Positions 16,549 to 25,569 of a stretch of 64,000 nucleotides of DNA are shown one piece after another. Below the pieces are notes generated by a model that was not told where the DNA came from, searched no databases, and saw only the letters and a program-made list of their open reading frames with translations. The DNA is from Irregularibacter muris (GTDB taxonomy: Bacteria; Bacillota; Clostridia; Eubacteriales; Garciellaceae): NCBI RefSeq assembly GCF_024622505.1, contig NZ_JANKAS010000003.1, positions 124,001-188,000 of the forward strand, given 5' to 3'. How positions within the stretch are numbered: the first letter of the stretch is position 1; every line of letters begins with the position of its first letter. Made by a program: the position numbers and the translations under genes.

Positions 16549-17574
16549 TTAACTAGATTTTCTAACAATTAACTCGGTATCTAAAATTATCTTTCTTCCC
16601 TCCGAGGATTTATTTCTTGGCTGTTCTTTATTTTCAATACCGTCTATAAGTATCTCTGCCGCCCGATAACCCATCTCATAAATTGGCTGTTTAATGGTTG
16701 TAAGCTCTGGTTCTACCATACTGGCCACATAAATATCATCAAATCCCATAATCCCAACATCCTCCGGCACCCTTAAAGAGGCCTCTTTAAGGGCTTTCAT
16801 AGCTCCTATAGCAATTAAATCGTTTCCACAAAATATCGCATCAAAGGGTATATTTTCCTCCAACAATTGTCTTGTGGCTTCCATACCCCATTGACTTTTG
16901 TACTCACCTATTTTTACATAATGGTTATCATAGGTAATTTTGTTTTGAGCCAATGCATTTTTGTATCCATCTAATCTATCTTTGGCCGTTTGTGTATTCA
17001 TAGAACCTGCAATATAGGCAATTTTTTTATATCCCTTTTCCAAAAGATAATTTACCCCTTTGCAGGAAGCTTTCTGATTGTCTATAAGCACCTTTCCCAT
17101 TACATTTGGCATTGCATAGTCCCTATCAATTAACACAATAGGCATTCTATATTTTCGAGATTCTCTAGCAATGTCTTTTCGGTCTGCAGAATGGGCAAAT
17201 ATAATCCCATCTACCATTTTTTCTGTTAAAATGTCAATATACTTATCTTCCTGTTCTAAGTTATCATCTGTATTACAAATAATGATGCTATATCGTGCCT
17301 GCCTTGCCTTATCTTCCGCACCCCTGGCAATCTCCGGGAAAAATGGATTTACAATATCTGGTAATACCAACCCTAAGGTTCTGCTCTGTCTGGTCACAAG
17401 ACTTCTCGCCATTGAATTGGGAATATAATCTTTCTCCTTAGCAATTTCTAATACCTTTTCCCGAGTTGCTTGGCTAATGCTTTTATCCTTGTTATTAAAT
17501 ATCATAGAAACTGTGGCAATGGAAACCCCAGCCTCCTTGGCAATTTCTTTAATGGTTACCGGCTTTTTTGTCAT
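16549..17574 (-). CDS. rbsR: LacI-family ribose operon repressor RbsR
   Basis: 341 residues. An N-terminal LacI helix-turn-helix (TIKEIAKEAGVSIATVSMIFNN) and hinge (YIPNSMARSL) precede a sugar-binding domain of the PBP-I fold (about 62-335). It is the first gene of the rbs operon and lies just below a promoter that carries a perfect LacI-type palindrome, so it most likely represses the operon and itself until ribose or a derivative binds. The order rbsRKDACB matches that in Bacillus subtilis. Confidence 0.93.
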   Translation of the reverse strand: MTKKPVTIKEIAKEAGVSIATVSMIFNNKDKSISQATREKVLEIAKEKDYIPNSMARSLVTRQSRTLGLVLPDIVNPFFPEIARGAEDKARQARYSIIICNTDDNLEQEDKYIDILTEKMVDGIIFAHSADRKDIARESRKYRMPIVLIDRDYAMPNVMGKVLIDNQKASCKGVNYLLEKGYKKIAYIAGSMNTQTAKDRLDGYKNALAQNKITYDNHYVKIGEYKSQWGMEATRQLLEENIPFDAIFCGNDLIAIGAMKALKEASLRVPEDVGIMGFDDIYVASMVEPELTTIKQPIYEMGYRAAEILIDGIENKEQPRNKSSEGRKIILDTELIVRKSS

Positions 17575-17604
17575 AATGATCTTCTACTTTCTTTTTCATT
17601 ATTA

Positions 17605-17656
17605 GGTTAAACGTTTAACCCACCTTTATTATACTGTAAAGTTCCAAAATTTACAA
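17605..17656 (-). promoter_or_regulatory. rbs operon promoter and RbsR operator
   Basis: On the minus strand, -35 TTGTAA (17656-17651) and -10 TATAAT (17633-17628) are 17 bases apart. GGTTAAACGTTTAACC (17620-17605) is a perfect 16-bp palindrome with a central CG, as in LacI/CcpA-type operators, placed at the start point. Confidence 0.88.
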
Positions 17657-17776
17657 TAAATAAATAACCCTAATTTTCTACAAAATCCCCCAAAAACTAT
17701 AGGAAAATGACTATGGTCACTTTAGGGCTATAGAAGGGCCCCCTTACTCACAAGAATTAACTATCCTATATTTAAA

Positions 17777-17812
17777 AAAGAGCAGCCTCCCCCTAGGGGT
17801 GGACTGCTCTTT
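17777..17812 (-). terminator. Intrinsic terminator after the amidohydrolase gene
   Basis: A 9-bp stem AAAGAGCAG / CTGCTCTTT encloses an 18-base loop that can fold further (CCCCTAGGGG). On the minus strand it is followed by T-rich sequence. It ends the ltaE-DUF503-amidohydrolase unit. Confidence 0.75.
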
Positions 17813-17837
17813 AGATGTTTCTTCACGATTATTTTAT

Positions 17838-19073
17838 CTATAGAAGTATTTCCCTATTGCTTTGACTTCTAGCTACAACTTTGCCCCCTTTAATGGTATA
17901 AAGTCTATCGGGCTGAAGCCTTATGGCATCTCGGGGTGTCTTTGCATCTATAATGACGATATCTGCGATATTCCCTTCTTCTATTCCATAATTTTTCACG
18001 CCCAAGATTTTGGCAGCATCTTGGGTAATCATATCAAAGACTTTTTCTATTTCCTGGGGTAAACTCATTTGAGCTGCATGGGCAGTAACTAAAGCGACTT
18101 CTAGCATATCTGCCTTTCCAAAGGGGTAGAAGGTATCTTTGACACAATCTTGTCCAAAGCTTACATTGATTCCTGCCTCCAATAGTTCCTTGACTCGAGT
18201 AATCCCTCGTCTTATAGGCTGTTTATCCTTTCTCCCTTGAAGCATTAGGTTAGTAACTGGATTGGTAATCATATGAATACCGGCCTTTTTCACTTTGTCA
18301 ATGACATAGCTGGCATAGTGGTCATCATAGGCCGCTAGGGCGCAAGTATGGCCTGCGGTAACTCTTCCTTGCCATCCTCTTTTTATGGTCTCATCGGCCA
18401 GCATTTCTAAAGTTCTGTAAAAGGGATCATCGGTTTCGTCCACATGCATATCCACATCTGCATTATACTTTTCCGCAATATCAAAGCAGATTTCAATATG
18501 TTTTTTACTGTCTTCCGGAGTATTCTCATTGGCAGGCATGCCCCCTACAATATCTGCCCCCATTTCCATAGCTTCTTCCATGAGTTTTTCACAACCGGGA
18601 TCTTTGATTATTCCTTCCTGGGGAAAGGCTATGGTTTGAATATCCATAATGTCTTTATATTTCTCTTTGGTAGCAAGTACTCCTTCTAGGGGTTTTAACT
18701 TTCCTATGGTATCTATATCCACATGAGTTCTCATGCGAGTGGTGCCGTTTAATACCCCCATTTTGATTACCTGGCCTGCTCTTTCTACCACATCCTCAGT
18801 AGTATAATTTTTCTTTTTATCCCAAATAATTTCAATAGCCTCTGTGAGGGTACCGGTTTTATTCTCCCGTACTACATCTACGATATTGACTTTATCTAAA
18901 TGGATATGGGGATCAATAAAAGCTGGGGTGGTTAGATTCCCCTTGGCATCTATTTCTTCTTTGGCCTTGACTTCCAGCCTCTCTGCTAGGGCTGTGATTT
19001 TCCCCTCTTGAATTCCCATATCCCATAGTCCTTCTTTGTTTCTAAGCCTTGCATTACGAATTATAAGATCCAT
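17838..19073 (-). CDS. Cytosine deaminase-like amidohydrolase (CodA family)
   Basis: 411 residues of the metal-dependent amidohydrolase superfamily. Metal ligands are visible: the H-x-H of FIDPHIHLDK near residue 57, HVDETDDP, HTCAL and the late Asp in SFGQDCVKDTFYPFGKAD. This arrangement is that of CodA, which deaminates cytosine or related N-heterocycles such as isocytosine and creatinine. The exact substrate is uncertain, because Q-D-C replaces the H-D-x of E. coli CodA. It is the last gene of a three-gene unit with DUF503 and threonine aldolase. The start ATG follows AAAGGGGGAAG. Confidence 0.82.
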   Translation of the reverse strand: MDLIIRNARLRNKEGLWDMGIQEGKITALAERLEVKAKEEIDAKGNLTTPAFIDPHIHLDKVNIVDVVRENKTGTLTEAIEIIWDKKKNYTTEDVVERAGQVIKMGVLNGTTRMRTHVDIDTIGKLKPLEGVLATKEKYKDIMDIQTIAFPQEGIIKDPGCEKLMEEAMEMGADIVGGMPANENTPEDSKKHIEICFDIAEKYNADVDMHVDETDDPFYRTLEMLADETIKRGWQGRVTAGHTCALAAYDDHYASYVIDKVKKAGIHMITNPVTNLMLQGRKDKQPIRRGITRVKELLEAGINVSFGQDCVKDTFYPFGKADMLEVALVTAHAAQMSLPQEIEKVFDMITQDAAKILGVKNYGIEEGNIADIVIIDAKTPRDAIRLQPDRLYTIKGGKVVARSQSNREILL

Positions 19074-19098
19074 ATTTCTTCCCCCTTTATATTATTTC

Positions 19099-19380
19099 CT
19101 ACAGGATCTCCACAGCAGAGTCCATAATTTCCAACCGATGATCTTTTTCTATAAAATCTATTATCTTCTCTACCGTCTTTCTTGCCTGTATCTGACTTAA
19201 AGATACACAGGCAAAACCTATTTCTGCCCTTTGCCAAATGTCTTGTTGATCTGCTTCAATAATGGAAACATTGAACCTAGCTTTTATTCTTTCCATCACG
19301 CTTTTCACAACACTTCTTTTTTCTTTAAGAGAATGGGCCTCTTGAATTCTACATTCTAAGGTACAAATCCCGACAAACAT
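19099..19380 (-). CDS. DUF503 family protein (YlxP-like)
   Basis: 93 residues. It matches the short DUF503/YlxP family: VGICTLECRIQEAHSLKEKRSVVKS at the start (described here as an 18-residue basic block after the first strand), then FNVSIIEADQQDIWQRAEIGFAC. YlxP is usually found near ribosome-maturation genes and is structurally ferredoxin-like, with no proven function. Here it lies between threonine aldolase and an amidohydrolase, 17 bases below the former, so it is probably co-transcribed. Confidence 0.85.
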   Translation of the reverse strand: MFVGICTLECRIQEAHSLKEKRSVVKSVMERIKARFNVSIIEADQQDIWQRAEIGFACVSLSQIQARKTVEKIIDFIEKDHRLEIMDSAVEIL

Positions 19381-19397
19381 AGATTCACCCCCTATTT

Positions 19398-20423
19398 TTA
19401 TCTATTTTTCTTGAAGAATTCGATTAAGGCATCTACACTTTCCTCTGTGGTAGCCCAAGAGGTAACAAGCCTTATTACTGTCCTGTCCTTGTCCAGCTTT
19501 TCTTGTACTGTGTATTTAAATTCCTTTGATAACTTTTCCAGTAAAGTATTGGGTAGTGTGATAAATAGCTGATTGGAGACAGGCTTCTCATAAAAGGTAT
19601 AATCCAAGGCTTCTAATGAACTGGCTATTTTCTCTGCCATTTTATTGGCGTGCCTTGCCAGGTCGAAGTACAGATTATCTTGGAACAGGGCTTCAAATTG
19701 GATGCCTAAGACAAATCCTTTAGCCATCATAGCTCCTCGTTGCTTCATTAGGATACGAAAATCTGTCTTGAGCTCATCCCTAAGAATAACAATAGCTTCT
19801 CCTAATAATGCACCGTTTTTGGTGCCGCCAATATAGAAAACATCCACTAACCTTGCAATGTCCTTTAATGCTAAATCATTGGCTTCACTCATCAAAGCTG
19901 AACCAAGGCGGGCACCGTCCATAAAGAGAAGTAAGTCTTTTTCCTTGCAGATAGCATGAAGAGCTTCTAATTCTGCCTTAGAATATAAGCTTCCCAACTC
20001 GGTAGAGTTGGATATATATACCATCTTTGGTTGAGGTGTATACTCTTCAGCGTTTTCCTCAAGGGCTCTCTGTATTTCATAGGGTGTAAGTTTCCCTTCT
20101 TTACAGGGCACACTAATAACCTTATGTCCAGTTGCCTCTATAGCCCCTGATTCATGACCTGTGATATGGCCGGTATCCGCAGAAATCACACATTGGTGGG
20201 GACGAAGAAAGGAACCAATCACAAGAAGATTACTTTGGGTACCTCCAGGAATAAAATGAATATCTGCATCTTCCCTTTCCATAGCCTTTTTCATATATTC
20301 CTTTGCTTTTTCACTGTGAATATCTTGCCCATATCCTCCATTTTGTTCTAAATTTGCTTTGATCATGAGATCTAGAACCTGTGGATGGGCTCCCTCACTA
20401 TAATCATTCATAAAACTGTACAT
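19398..20423 (-). CDS. ltaE: Low-specificity L-threonine aldolase
   Basis: 341 residues from the ATG at 20423, which GGGGAG precedes by 6 bases; two in-frame ATGs upstream are less well placed. It is a fold-type I PLP enzyme. It begins MYSFMNDYSEGAHP, has FMDGARLGSAL with the cofactor-contacting Asp, and has the Schiff-base lysine in YIGGTKNGAL. It cleaves threonine or allo-threonine to glycine and acetaldehyde. It is the first gene of the unit with DUF503 and the amidohydrolase. Confidence 0.9.
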   Translation of the reverse strand: MYSFMNDYSEGAHPQVLDLMIKANLEQNGGYGQDIHSEKAKEYMKKAMEREDADIHFIPGGTQSNLLVIGSFLRPHQCVISADTGHITGHESGAIEATGHKVISVPCKEGKLTPYEIQRALEENAEEYTPQPKMVYISNSTELGSLYSKAELEALHAICKEKDLLLFMDGARLGSALMSEANDLALKDIARLVDVFYIGGTKNGALLGEAIVILRDELKTDFRILMKQRGAMMAKGFVLGIQFEALFQDNLYFDLARHANKMAEKIASSLEALDYTFYEKPVSNQLFITLPNTLLEKLSKEFKYTVQEKLDKDRTVIRLVTSWATTEESVDALIEFFKKNR

Positions 20424-20627
20424 ATTCATCTCCCCATTCATCAAATTTTGGATTCACTTATTCTCCATACTTTTTTAATTTTATTATTTATCTACTATCA
20501 TTAGATGTAGCAGCTATCCTTCTAGAAATTCATTATTCATTTTGTTTGCCCTTCACTTGACTTATAAAACATATCCTCTACCCTCTCTTGGGTTCTTATG
20601 GAAATTTACCTATTCCTATCCCTTTTC

Positions 20628-22520
20628 CTATTGTCCAATTTTTTCAGCTAATTCATTGAGATATACCCATCTTTGCATTTTCTCTTCTAGAGCTGTTTCC
20701 AGCTTAGACTTCTCTTCTGTCAATTCCTGAAGAAGGATATAATCAGTCGTTGTTTGCCCCATTTGTGCTTCTACTTTTTCTATTTTATCCTCTAATTCTG
20801 TAATCTCATCATCTATGGTTTCATATTCTCTTTGTTCTTTATAAGTAAATTTTAAAGGTTTTTCTTTATTCCTTTTGTAAGAGATATTGACCTTTTTCTC
20901 CTTAGGACTCTTTTCTTTGTCTTGACTGTCTTCTTCAAGATTATCTTTTTGGGACAATAAAAACTCAGTATAATTCCCCGTATGTTGTTCTATCTCTCCC
21001 TGCTCCTTAAATAAGAATATTTTTTCGGTTATTTTATCTAGGAAATATCTATCGTGAGATACCGCAATCACCGCCCCTGGAAAACCTTCTAAATAGTCCT
21101 CTAAAATGGTCAAGGTTTCTATATCCAGATCATTGGTAGGTTCATCTAATAAAAGTACATTAGGCGCCTCCATCAATACTCTTAAAAGGTGCAGTCTTCT
21201 TTTTTCTCCCCCAGAAAGTTTGGAAATATAGGTCCATTGTAGGGTACCATCAAATAAAAATCTTTCCATCATTTGAGAGGCGGTTATTTTATCTCCCTGG
21301 GCAGTTTCTATATATTCTGCTGCGTCTTTGATATATTCTATGGCCCTAAGCTTTTCATCAATATGATAGCTTTCCTGGGAAAATAGACCGATCTTTACGG
21401 TTTCACCACTTTCTACCCTACCGGTATCTGGCTTTATTTTACCTGCTAGAATGTTGATTAAGGTAGATTTTCCTTTGCCATTTGCTCCTATGATGCCTAC
21501 TCTGTCATCCCTTAAAAGAGTATAGCTGAAATCTTGGATGACCTTTTTATCTCCAAAGCTTTTTGAGATATTGATTGCTTCTATTACTTTTCGTCCTAGT
21601 CTTGTAGCTCCTACAGATAACTCCATCTTTTCTGTATTTAGGTTTGTTTTTCCCTCTTTGAGCTTTTCAAATCTCCCTATTCTTGCCTTTTGCTTGGTGG
21701 TTCTAGCCTTAGCCCCTGTTCTTATCCATTTTAACTCTTTATTATACAATTGCTGTCTTTTTTGCTCTAAAGAACTCTGTAATTGCTCTCGTTCCATTTT
21801 CTTTTCTAAAAAATACTGATAGTTTCCTTGATACTCATAGAGCTTTCCCTTATCCAATTCTATAATTTTGTTCACGATTCTATCTAGAAAATACCGGTCA
21901 TGGGTAATCATCAAGAGAGAACCCTTTCGATTATTTAGATATCCCTCTAACCAATCAATGGAGTCATCATCTAAATGGTTGGTAGGCTCATCTAAGATCA
22001 GTAAATCGCTGGGTTTAATCAAAGCCGATGCCAGGGCTATTCTTTTTTTCTGCCCCCCAGATAGCTTTCCCACTATGGCTTTAAAATCTGTAATGCCTAA
22101 TTTTGTAAGGATGGTCTTGGCCTCACTTTCTAATTCCCAGGCATTCAAAGCATCCATTTGCTGACTTAGTCTAATGATTTCCTCACTGGACGTCCTTGGG
22201 GACTCTAAGGCTTTATTGTACTCTCTAATGATCTCCATTTCCTTGGCACTTCCTTGAAATACCTGCTCTAAAACTGTAGATTCCTGATCAAAATAAGGAT
22301 TTTGGCTCAGGTATTCAATCCTGACGTCGTTCCCTTTAATAATTCTTCCATCCTCTGCTGCCTCTTGTCCTATAAGTACCTTGAGCAAAGTGCTTTTCCC
22401 TGTGCCATTAATGCCAATCAGTCCAATTTTATCCCCTTCGTGTATTCCAAAACTTATATGATGAAATAGCTCTTTTTCGCTATATTTTTTTGATATATTC
22501 TCTACACTTAATAAGTTCAC
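20628..22520 (-). CDS. ABC-F family ATPase (Uup/YfmR-like)
   Basis: 630 residues from a GTG at 22520, 7 bases after GGAGG; an in-frame ATG at 22544 overlaps that site. Two ATPase domains are present, with Walker [10 protein letters not shown] and GANGKGKST, signatures LSGGQ and LSGGE, and Walker [11 protein letters not shown] and [10 protein letters not shown]. No membrane segments are seen. The linker is lysine-rich and a C-terminal coiled coil (about 560-630) is present, as in Uup-type proteins. ABC-F proteins act on the ribosome, rescuing stalled synthesis or giving antibiotic protection. The coiled coil and lack of a long linker extension favour a housekeeping type. Confidence 0.9.
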   Translation of the reverse strand: MNLLSVENISKKYSEKELFHHISFGIHEGDKIGLIGINGTGKSTLLKVLIGQEAAEDGRIIKGNDVRIEYLSQNPYFDQESTVLEQVFQGSAKEMEIIREYNKALESPRTSSEEIIRLSQQMDALNAWELESEAKTILTKLGITDFKAIVGKLSGGQKKRIALASALIKPSDLLILDEPTNHLDDDSIDWLEGYLNNRKGSLLMITHDRYFLDRIVNKIIELDKGKLYEYQGNYQYFLEKKMEREQLQSSLEQKRQQLYNKELKWIRTGAKARTTKQKARIGRFEKLKEGKTNLNTEKMELSVGATRLGRKVIEAINISKSFGDKKVIQDFSYTLLRDDRVGIIGANGKGKSTLINILAGKIKPDTGRVESGETVKIGLFSQESYHIDEKLRAIEYIKDAAEYIETAQGDKITASQMMERFLFDGTLQWTYISKLSGGEKRRLHLLRVLMEAPNVLLLDEPTNDLDIETLTILEDYLEGFPGAVIAVSHDRYFLDKITEKIFLFKEQGEIEQHTGNYTEFLLSQKDNLEEDSQDKEKSPKEKKVNISYKRNKEKPLKFTYKEQREYETIDDEITELEDKIEKVEAQMGQTTTDYILLQELTEEKSKLETALEEKMQRWVYLNELAEKIGQ

Positions 22521-22556
22521 AACGATTCCTCCTGCCATTTTCAAGGCTTTTAATGG

Positions 22557-23318
22557 CTATATTTCTAATGTCAAAACAATGGGACAGTGATCGCTTCCTA
22601 AAACTTCTGAATGAATCTCACTATCCTTTAATGAATCTTTTAATCTTTCTGATACAATGAAATAGTCAATTCTCCAACCAACATTTCTATCTCTAGCCTG
22701 TCTCATATAAGACCACCAAGTATAAGCATCTTCCCTCTCGGGATAAAAATATCTAAAGGTATCAATGTACTTGGACTCTAATAGCTTTGTCATTTTTTCC
22801 CGTTCCTCTATAGTAAAGCCTGCATTTTTTGTATTGCTTTTAGGGTTTCTTAAATCAATTTCTTTATGGGCAACATTTAAGTCACCGCATAGAATTAAAG
22901 GTTTTTCTTTATCTAATTCATTTAAATACTGTCTAAATTCCTCTTCCCATTCCATTCTATACGCTAATCTTGCAAGACCTCTTTGGGAATTTGGAGTATA
23001 GCAAGTTATCATGAAAAAGTCTTCAAACTCTAGGGTAATGACTCGCCCTTCTTTGTCATGCTCCTCCCTATCTATTCCATATCTTACCGACAAAGGTTTA
23101 TGTTTTGTGAAAATAGCTGTACCGGAGTATCCCTTTTTCTCTGCATAATTCCAGTACATATCATATCCTTCTAAGTCCAAATCTATTTGACCTTCTTGTA
23201 GTTTTATTTCCTGTAAACAGAAAATATCTGCATCCACTTCCTTAAAATAATCCATAAATCCTTTATTCATACAGGCCCTAAGACCATTGACATTCCACGA
23301 TACCATCTTCACTTTCAT
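22557..23318 (-). CDS. exoA: Exodeoxyribonuclease III / AP endonuclease
   Basis: 253 residues of the endonuclease/exonuclease/phosphatase fold. It shows the N-terminal MVSWNVNGLRA, catalytic ICLQEIK-like (FCLQEIKLQ), LCGDLNVAHKEIDLRNPK, DTFRYF, WRIDYF and the final GSDHCPIVL with the catalytic His. It repairs abasic sites in DNA. It lies 36 bases upstream of the ABC-F gene on the same strand. Confidence 0.95.
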   Translation of the reverse strand: MKVKMVSWNVNGLRACMNKGFMDYFKEVDADIFCLQEIKLQEGQIDLDLEGYDMYWNYAEKKGYSGTAIFTKHKPLSVRYGIDREEHDKEGRVITLEFEDFFMITCYTPNSQRGLARLAYRMEWEEEFRQYLNELDKEKPLILCGDLNVAHKEIDLRNPKSNTKNAGFTIEEREKMTKLLESKYIDTFRYFYPEREDAYTWWSYMRQARDRNVGWRIDYFIVSERLKDSLKDSEIHSEVLGSDHCPIVLTLEI

Positions 23319-23408
23319 CTCTCCTTTCCATCATAAGCCTATTGTATCAATGTCTTCCCCAAGGAACAAGAGGGAAAAGAAACAAGGAGCCTAGAATTTC
23401 TGCTTTAA

Positions 23409-23443
23409 GAAAGTTTGGTCCCTTACTAGCAAGACCTCCTTTC
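23409..23443. repeat. Dispersed palindromic repeat, copy 1
   Basis: An imperfect palindrome centred on CTAGCAAG with arms GAAAG-TTTGGTC and GACC-TCCTTTC. Its right part matches a sequence at 34535-34564 (24 of 29 positions), and it resembles 25501-25535. All three copies are intergenic. Confidence 0.5.
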
Positions 23444-23455
23444 CTGCATTAAGAA

Positions 23456-23480
23456 AAAAGTGTGCAATATGCACACTTTT
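23456..23480 (-). terminator. Intrinsic terminator of the cobalamin-related operon
   Basis: An 11-bp perfect stem AAAAGTGTGCA / TGCACACTTTT with a 3-base loop. The minus-strand copy runs into TTTTTTC. It lies 98 bases after the ECF S-component stop. Confidence 0.8.
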
Positions 23481-23577
23481 CATGGGAAAGGAAGATATGA
23501 AGATGGCTAAAAATAAATTATTTTAGAGATAAAGCATCTATTATTTTCTTTTGAAATAAAGACCTGTTTCTGTGTCC

Positions 23578-24120
23578 TTAGTCTAGAATTATTCTTTTTC
23601 CTTGATGGGAAATGACCTTTTGTAAAGGCTTAAAAAGTATTAATATTAGGATAAAGTTGGAGACTCCGTGAATGATATCAAAGGGCAATCCCCTTACCCA
23701 ATAGGTAATGCCATAGGCCCAACCATAGAAAAAGGATTCTGCCACAGCGAAAAATGCTCCAAAACCTAATCCATAAATCCCGCCTAAGATGGCAAAGCCA
23801 TATTCACTTTTTACCTTCTTTCCTAAGGTTCCTGATAGCACCACCAACAACGGCCAAACAAAGTAATATACGATTAGCCATGTACTAAATCCATAAATAA
23901 ATATTTCCGTGGTGGTAAAGATGAGCGATACTAGGAAAGTCCTCTTTATTCCAAAGACATTGGCATAAATAATAAAAAGCAAGGTCACAATTTCCACATT
24001 AGGAATAAAGGATAAGGCTAATTTCCCCCCTGTAATGGTAGCACTGAGTAGCCCGATTAGGGCAATATCCTTGGCTCTCATTTTAGAATTTTTGTAGCTC
24101 AAATTTGTAATGTTCTCCAT
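23578..24120 (-). CDS. ECF transporter S component, probably for cobalamin or a precursor
   Basis: 180 residues with about six hydrophobic helices. The N-terminal RAKDIALIGLLSATITGG and the C-terminal GLPFDIIHGVSNFIL are typical of ECF S components, which bind a vitamin in the membrane and dock onto a shared energising module (not present here). It lies at the end of an operon led by a cobalamin riboswitch, which points to cobalamin, a corrinoid or a lower-ligand precursor as substrate. The start is uncertain: 24120 overlaps DUF4430 by 38 bases, while an ATG at 24081 directly after the DUF4430 stop is a fair alternative. Confidence 0.8.
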   Translation of the reverse strand: MENITNLSYKNSKMRAKDIALIGLLSATITGGKLALSFIPNVEIVTLLFIIYANVFGIKRTFLVSLIFTTTEIFIYGFSTWLIVYYFVWPLLVVLSGTLGKKVKSEYGFAILGGIYGLGFGAFFAVAESFFYGWAYGITYWVRGLPFDIIHGVSNFILILILFKPLQKVISHQGKRIILD

Positions 24121-24481
24121 CCATTATAGGGATTTCCTGGGGGCCTGTTTCTGCTTCTTTCCCATCTACGGTGATATAAAAATACTCACTTTCGCTCTCC
24201 TTAGCCTCATAATTCATCAGTCCTGTAACCATTGTACCAAAATCATATTTCGTAAAGGTTGCTCCTAACTCTTCTTCATGTTCTTGCAAAAGGGCCAGTA
24301 GGAATTCGTGATCTGTAGTATAGGTAAATTCTTTATCTACCCCTTCTTTTTCATTAACCACTTGTATGACTACCTTTTTTTCTCCTTCTACTCCCTTGGG
24401 AGACAGGAATGTATTGTAACCTACAAATAATAATACCGCTACTAATAAAACGCCAATAATAATGCCTACTTTTTTATTCAT
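24083..24481 (-). CDS. DUF4430 domain protein, transcobalamin-like, membrane-anchored
   Basis: 132 residues. An N-terminal hydrophobic anchor (about 5-24) without a lipobox Cys is followed by one DUF4430 domain. The domain's pattern YTTDHEFLLALLQEHEE, LMNYEAKESESEYFYITVDGK and GPQEIPIMDGEHYKFEL is present. DUF4430 also occurs in the C-terminal part of intrinsic factor and transcobalamin. With a cobalamin riboswitch and an ECF S component in the same operon, a surface corrinoid-capturing role is a reasonable inference, but it is not shown by the sequence. Confidence 0.8.
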   Translation of the reverse strand: MNKKVGIIIGVLLVAVLLFVGYNTFLSPKGVEGEKKVVIQVVNEKEGVDKEFTYTTDHEFLLALLQEHEEELGATFTKYDFGTMVTGLMNYEAKESESEYFYITVDGKEAETGPQEIPIMDGEHYKFELQKF

Positions 24482-24532
24482 CTTTACTTTTCCTCCTTTT
24501 TATTTTGAAGTGGTGAAGTTTGTGCTGTTTTC

Positions 24533-25057
24533 TTATATTTTTAATTCATAACTTTTGGATGTAAATAATTTGTTCTCCTCTTTATCTAAAATATTGACAT
24601 AAAGGCTTAGTATATATAAGAAGTTGGCCGATAAATTGGTAAAGGAAAAAAGTATAGAGGGGACTTCCTTTTCCTCTCGATGAATTTTATTCAGTAGCCT
24701 GACCACTTCCTTGGCTTTATGTCTAGCAATATTTATCTGACAGGACAGATAGGACCCCGTAGGCAAAGTGAAATGTTTAATCTTTATATCGGCCTGATAC
24801 TCTTGATACAATTTGTGCAGTTTCTCCAAGTCCTCCTTCTCCACCGCTAACTTTCCTCTTAAGGAACCGTTAACGTGAAGGGACATTTCACATAACCATA
24901 ATACATCTTCCTGTAAATTTCTAGGATAGTTCTCCTGTTTTGCTATAGAGTGCACCAATCCCAGATAACTACTTAATCCATCGGTCAATACTTCAAAATC
25001 ACAGAACATACTTTTCTCTGGCATAAAAGTATAACATACTTCATCAAATTTCCCCAT
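24533..25057 (-). CDS. PduO-type cobalamin adenosyltransferase-like protein without the ATP motif
   Basis: 174 residues. The helical bundle of PduO-type ATP:corrinoid adenosyltransferases is suggested by the segment LTDGLSSYLGLVHSI (compare DELNAALG) and by LPTGSYLSCQINIARHKAKE, the equivalent of the LPGGS-x-ARxxxRRAER helix. The N-terminal TGDxGxT nucleotide-binding strand is absent: the protein begins MGKFDEVCYTFMPEKSMF. It may bind a corrinoid without adenosylating it, or use a different nucleotide site. It is the first gene after a cobalamin riboswitch. A normal PduO is encoded at 53013-53960, so this copy is not needed for that reaction. Confidence 0.68.
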   Translation of the reverse strand: MGKFDEVCYTFMPEKSMFCDFEVLTDGLSSYLGLVHSIAKQENYPRNLQEDVLWLCEMSLHVNGSLRGKLAVEKEDLEKLHKLYQEYQADIKIKHFTLPTGSYLSCQINIARHKAKEVVRLLNKIHREEKEVPSILFSFTNLSANFLYILSLYVNILDKEENKLFTSKSYELKI

Positions 25058-25120
25058 GATCTACCTCCTTCAATAAATATAAGCCATCAGCTGCTACTTC
25101 ATTTGTTTTCCTGCCAACAG

Positions 25121-25156
25121 AAAAAACCCTTTCCACCTCACGGGAAAGGGTTTTTT
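25121..25156 (-). terminator. Riboswitch-linked intrinsic terminator
   Basis: Minus-strand AAAAAACCCTTTCC / GGAAAGGGTTTTTT forms a 14-bp stem with an 8-base loop and ends in a U-run. It sits between the cobalamin riboswitch and the first gene, so it is the likely expression platform that stops transcription when B12 is plentiful. Confidence 0.85.
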
Positions 25157-25246
25157 CTCTGTATTCTATGGTATATATAGAATGTTATCTTCTGGTCACC
25201 ATGAACAACACTTCATATCCCGTGAAGTTTCCAATTGTTCCTTCAT

Positions 25247-25399
25247 ATAGGCAGGTCTTCCGGCTCAGTACAAAAACTGTTTTTGCCTTCCCAGTTTCCC
25301 AGTGGCTAGTAAAAACAGCACATACTATACTTTACGGCGGCGGGACCGCACAGGACTTTAACCTGTTTCCCTTTTCATGCATATCTTCATGCAACCTAT
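25247..25399 (-). promoter_or_regulatory. Cobalamin (B12) riboswitch
   Basis: Minus strand, 5' to 3': ATAGG (P1), AAAGGGAA, GGTTAAAGTCCTG, CGGTCCCGCCGCCGTA, GCCACTGG, AAGGC and the B12 box AGCCGGAAGACCTGCC, closed by CCTAT. All conserved blocks of the family are in order. It controls the PduO-like / DUF4430 / ECF S-component operon. Confidence 0.95.
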
Positions 25400-25426
25400 T
25401 TGACTTATTAACTTGTCTTATAACTC

Positions 25427-25455
25427 ATTATATTCCCATACTTTCAAAAATACAA
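25427..25455 (-). promoter_or_regulatory. Promoter of the riboswitch operon
   Basis: -35 TTGTAT (25455-25450) and -10 TATAAT (25432-25427) on the minus strand are 17 bases apart. Transcription would begin about 20 bases before the riboswitch. Confidence 0.78.
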
Positions 25456-25500
25456 CTAAATTTTTACAAGAAAGCGGCCAAGGTCGCTCCAGTGATATAG

Positions 25501-25535
25501 AAAAGCTTGGTTCCTTGCTAGCAAGGCAAACTTTT
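25501..25535. repeat. Dispersed palindromic repeat, copy 2
   Basis: An imperfect palindrome with a perfect 14-bp core CCTTGCTAGCAAGG and outer arms AAAGCTTGG / CAAACTTTT. It is related to the copies at 23409 and 34535. Confidence 0.5.
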
Positions 25536-25569
25536 CTCTTTTCTTCTCTATCTCTTTTCAAAAAACTTA

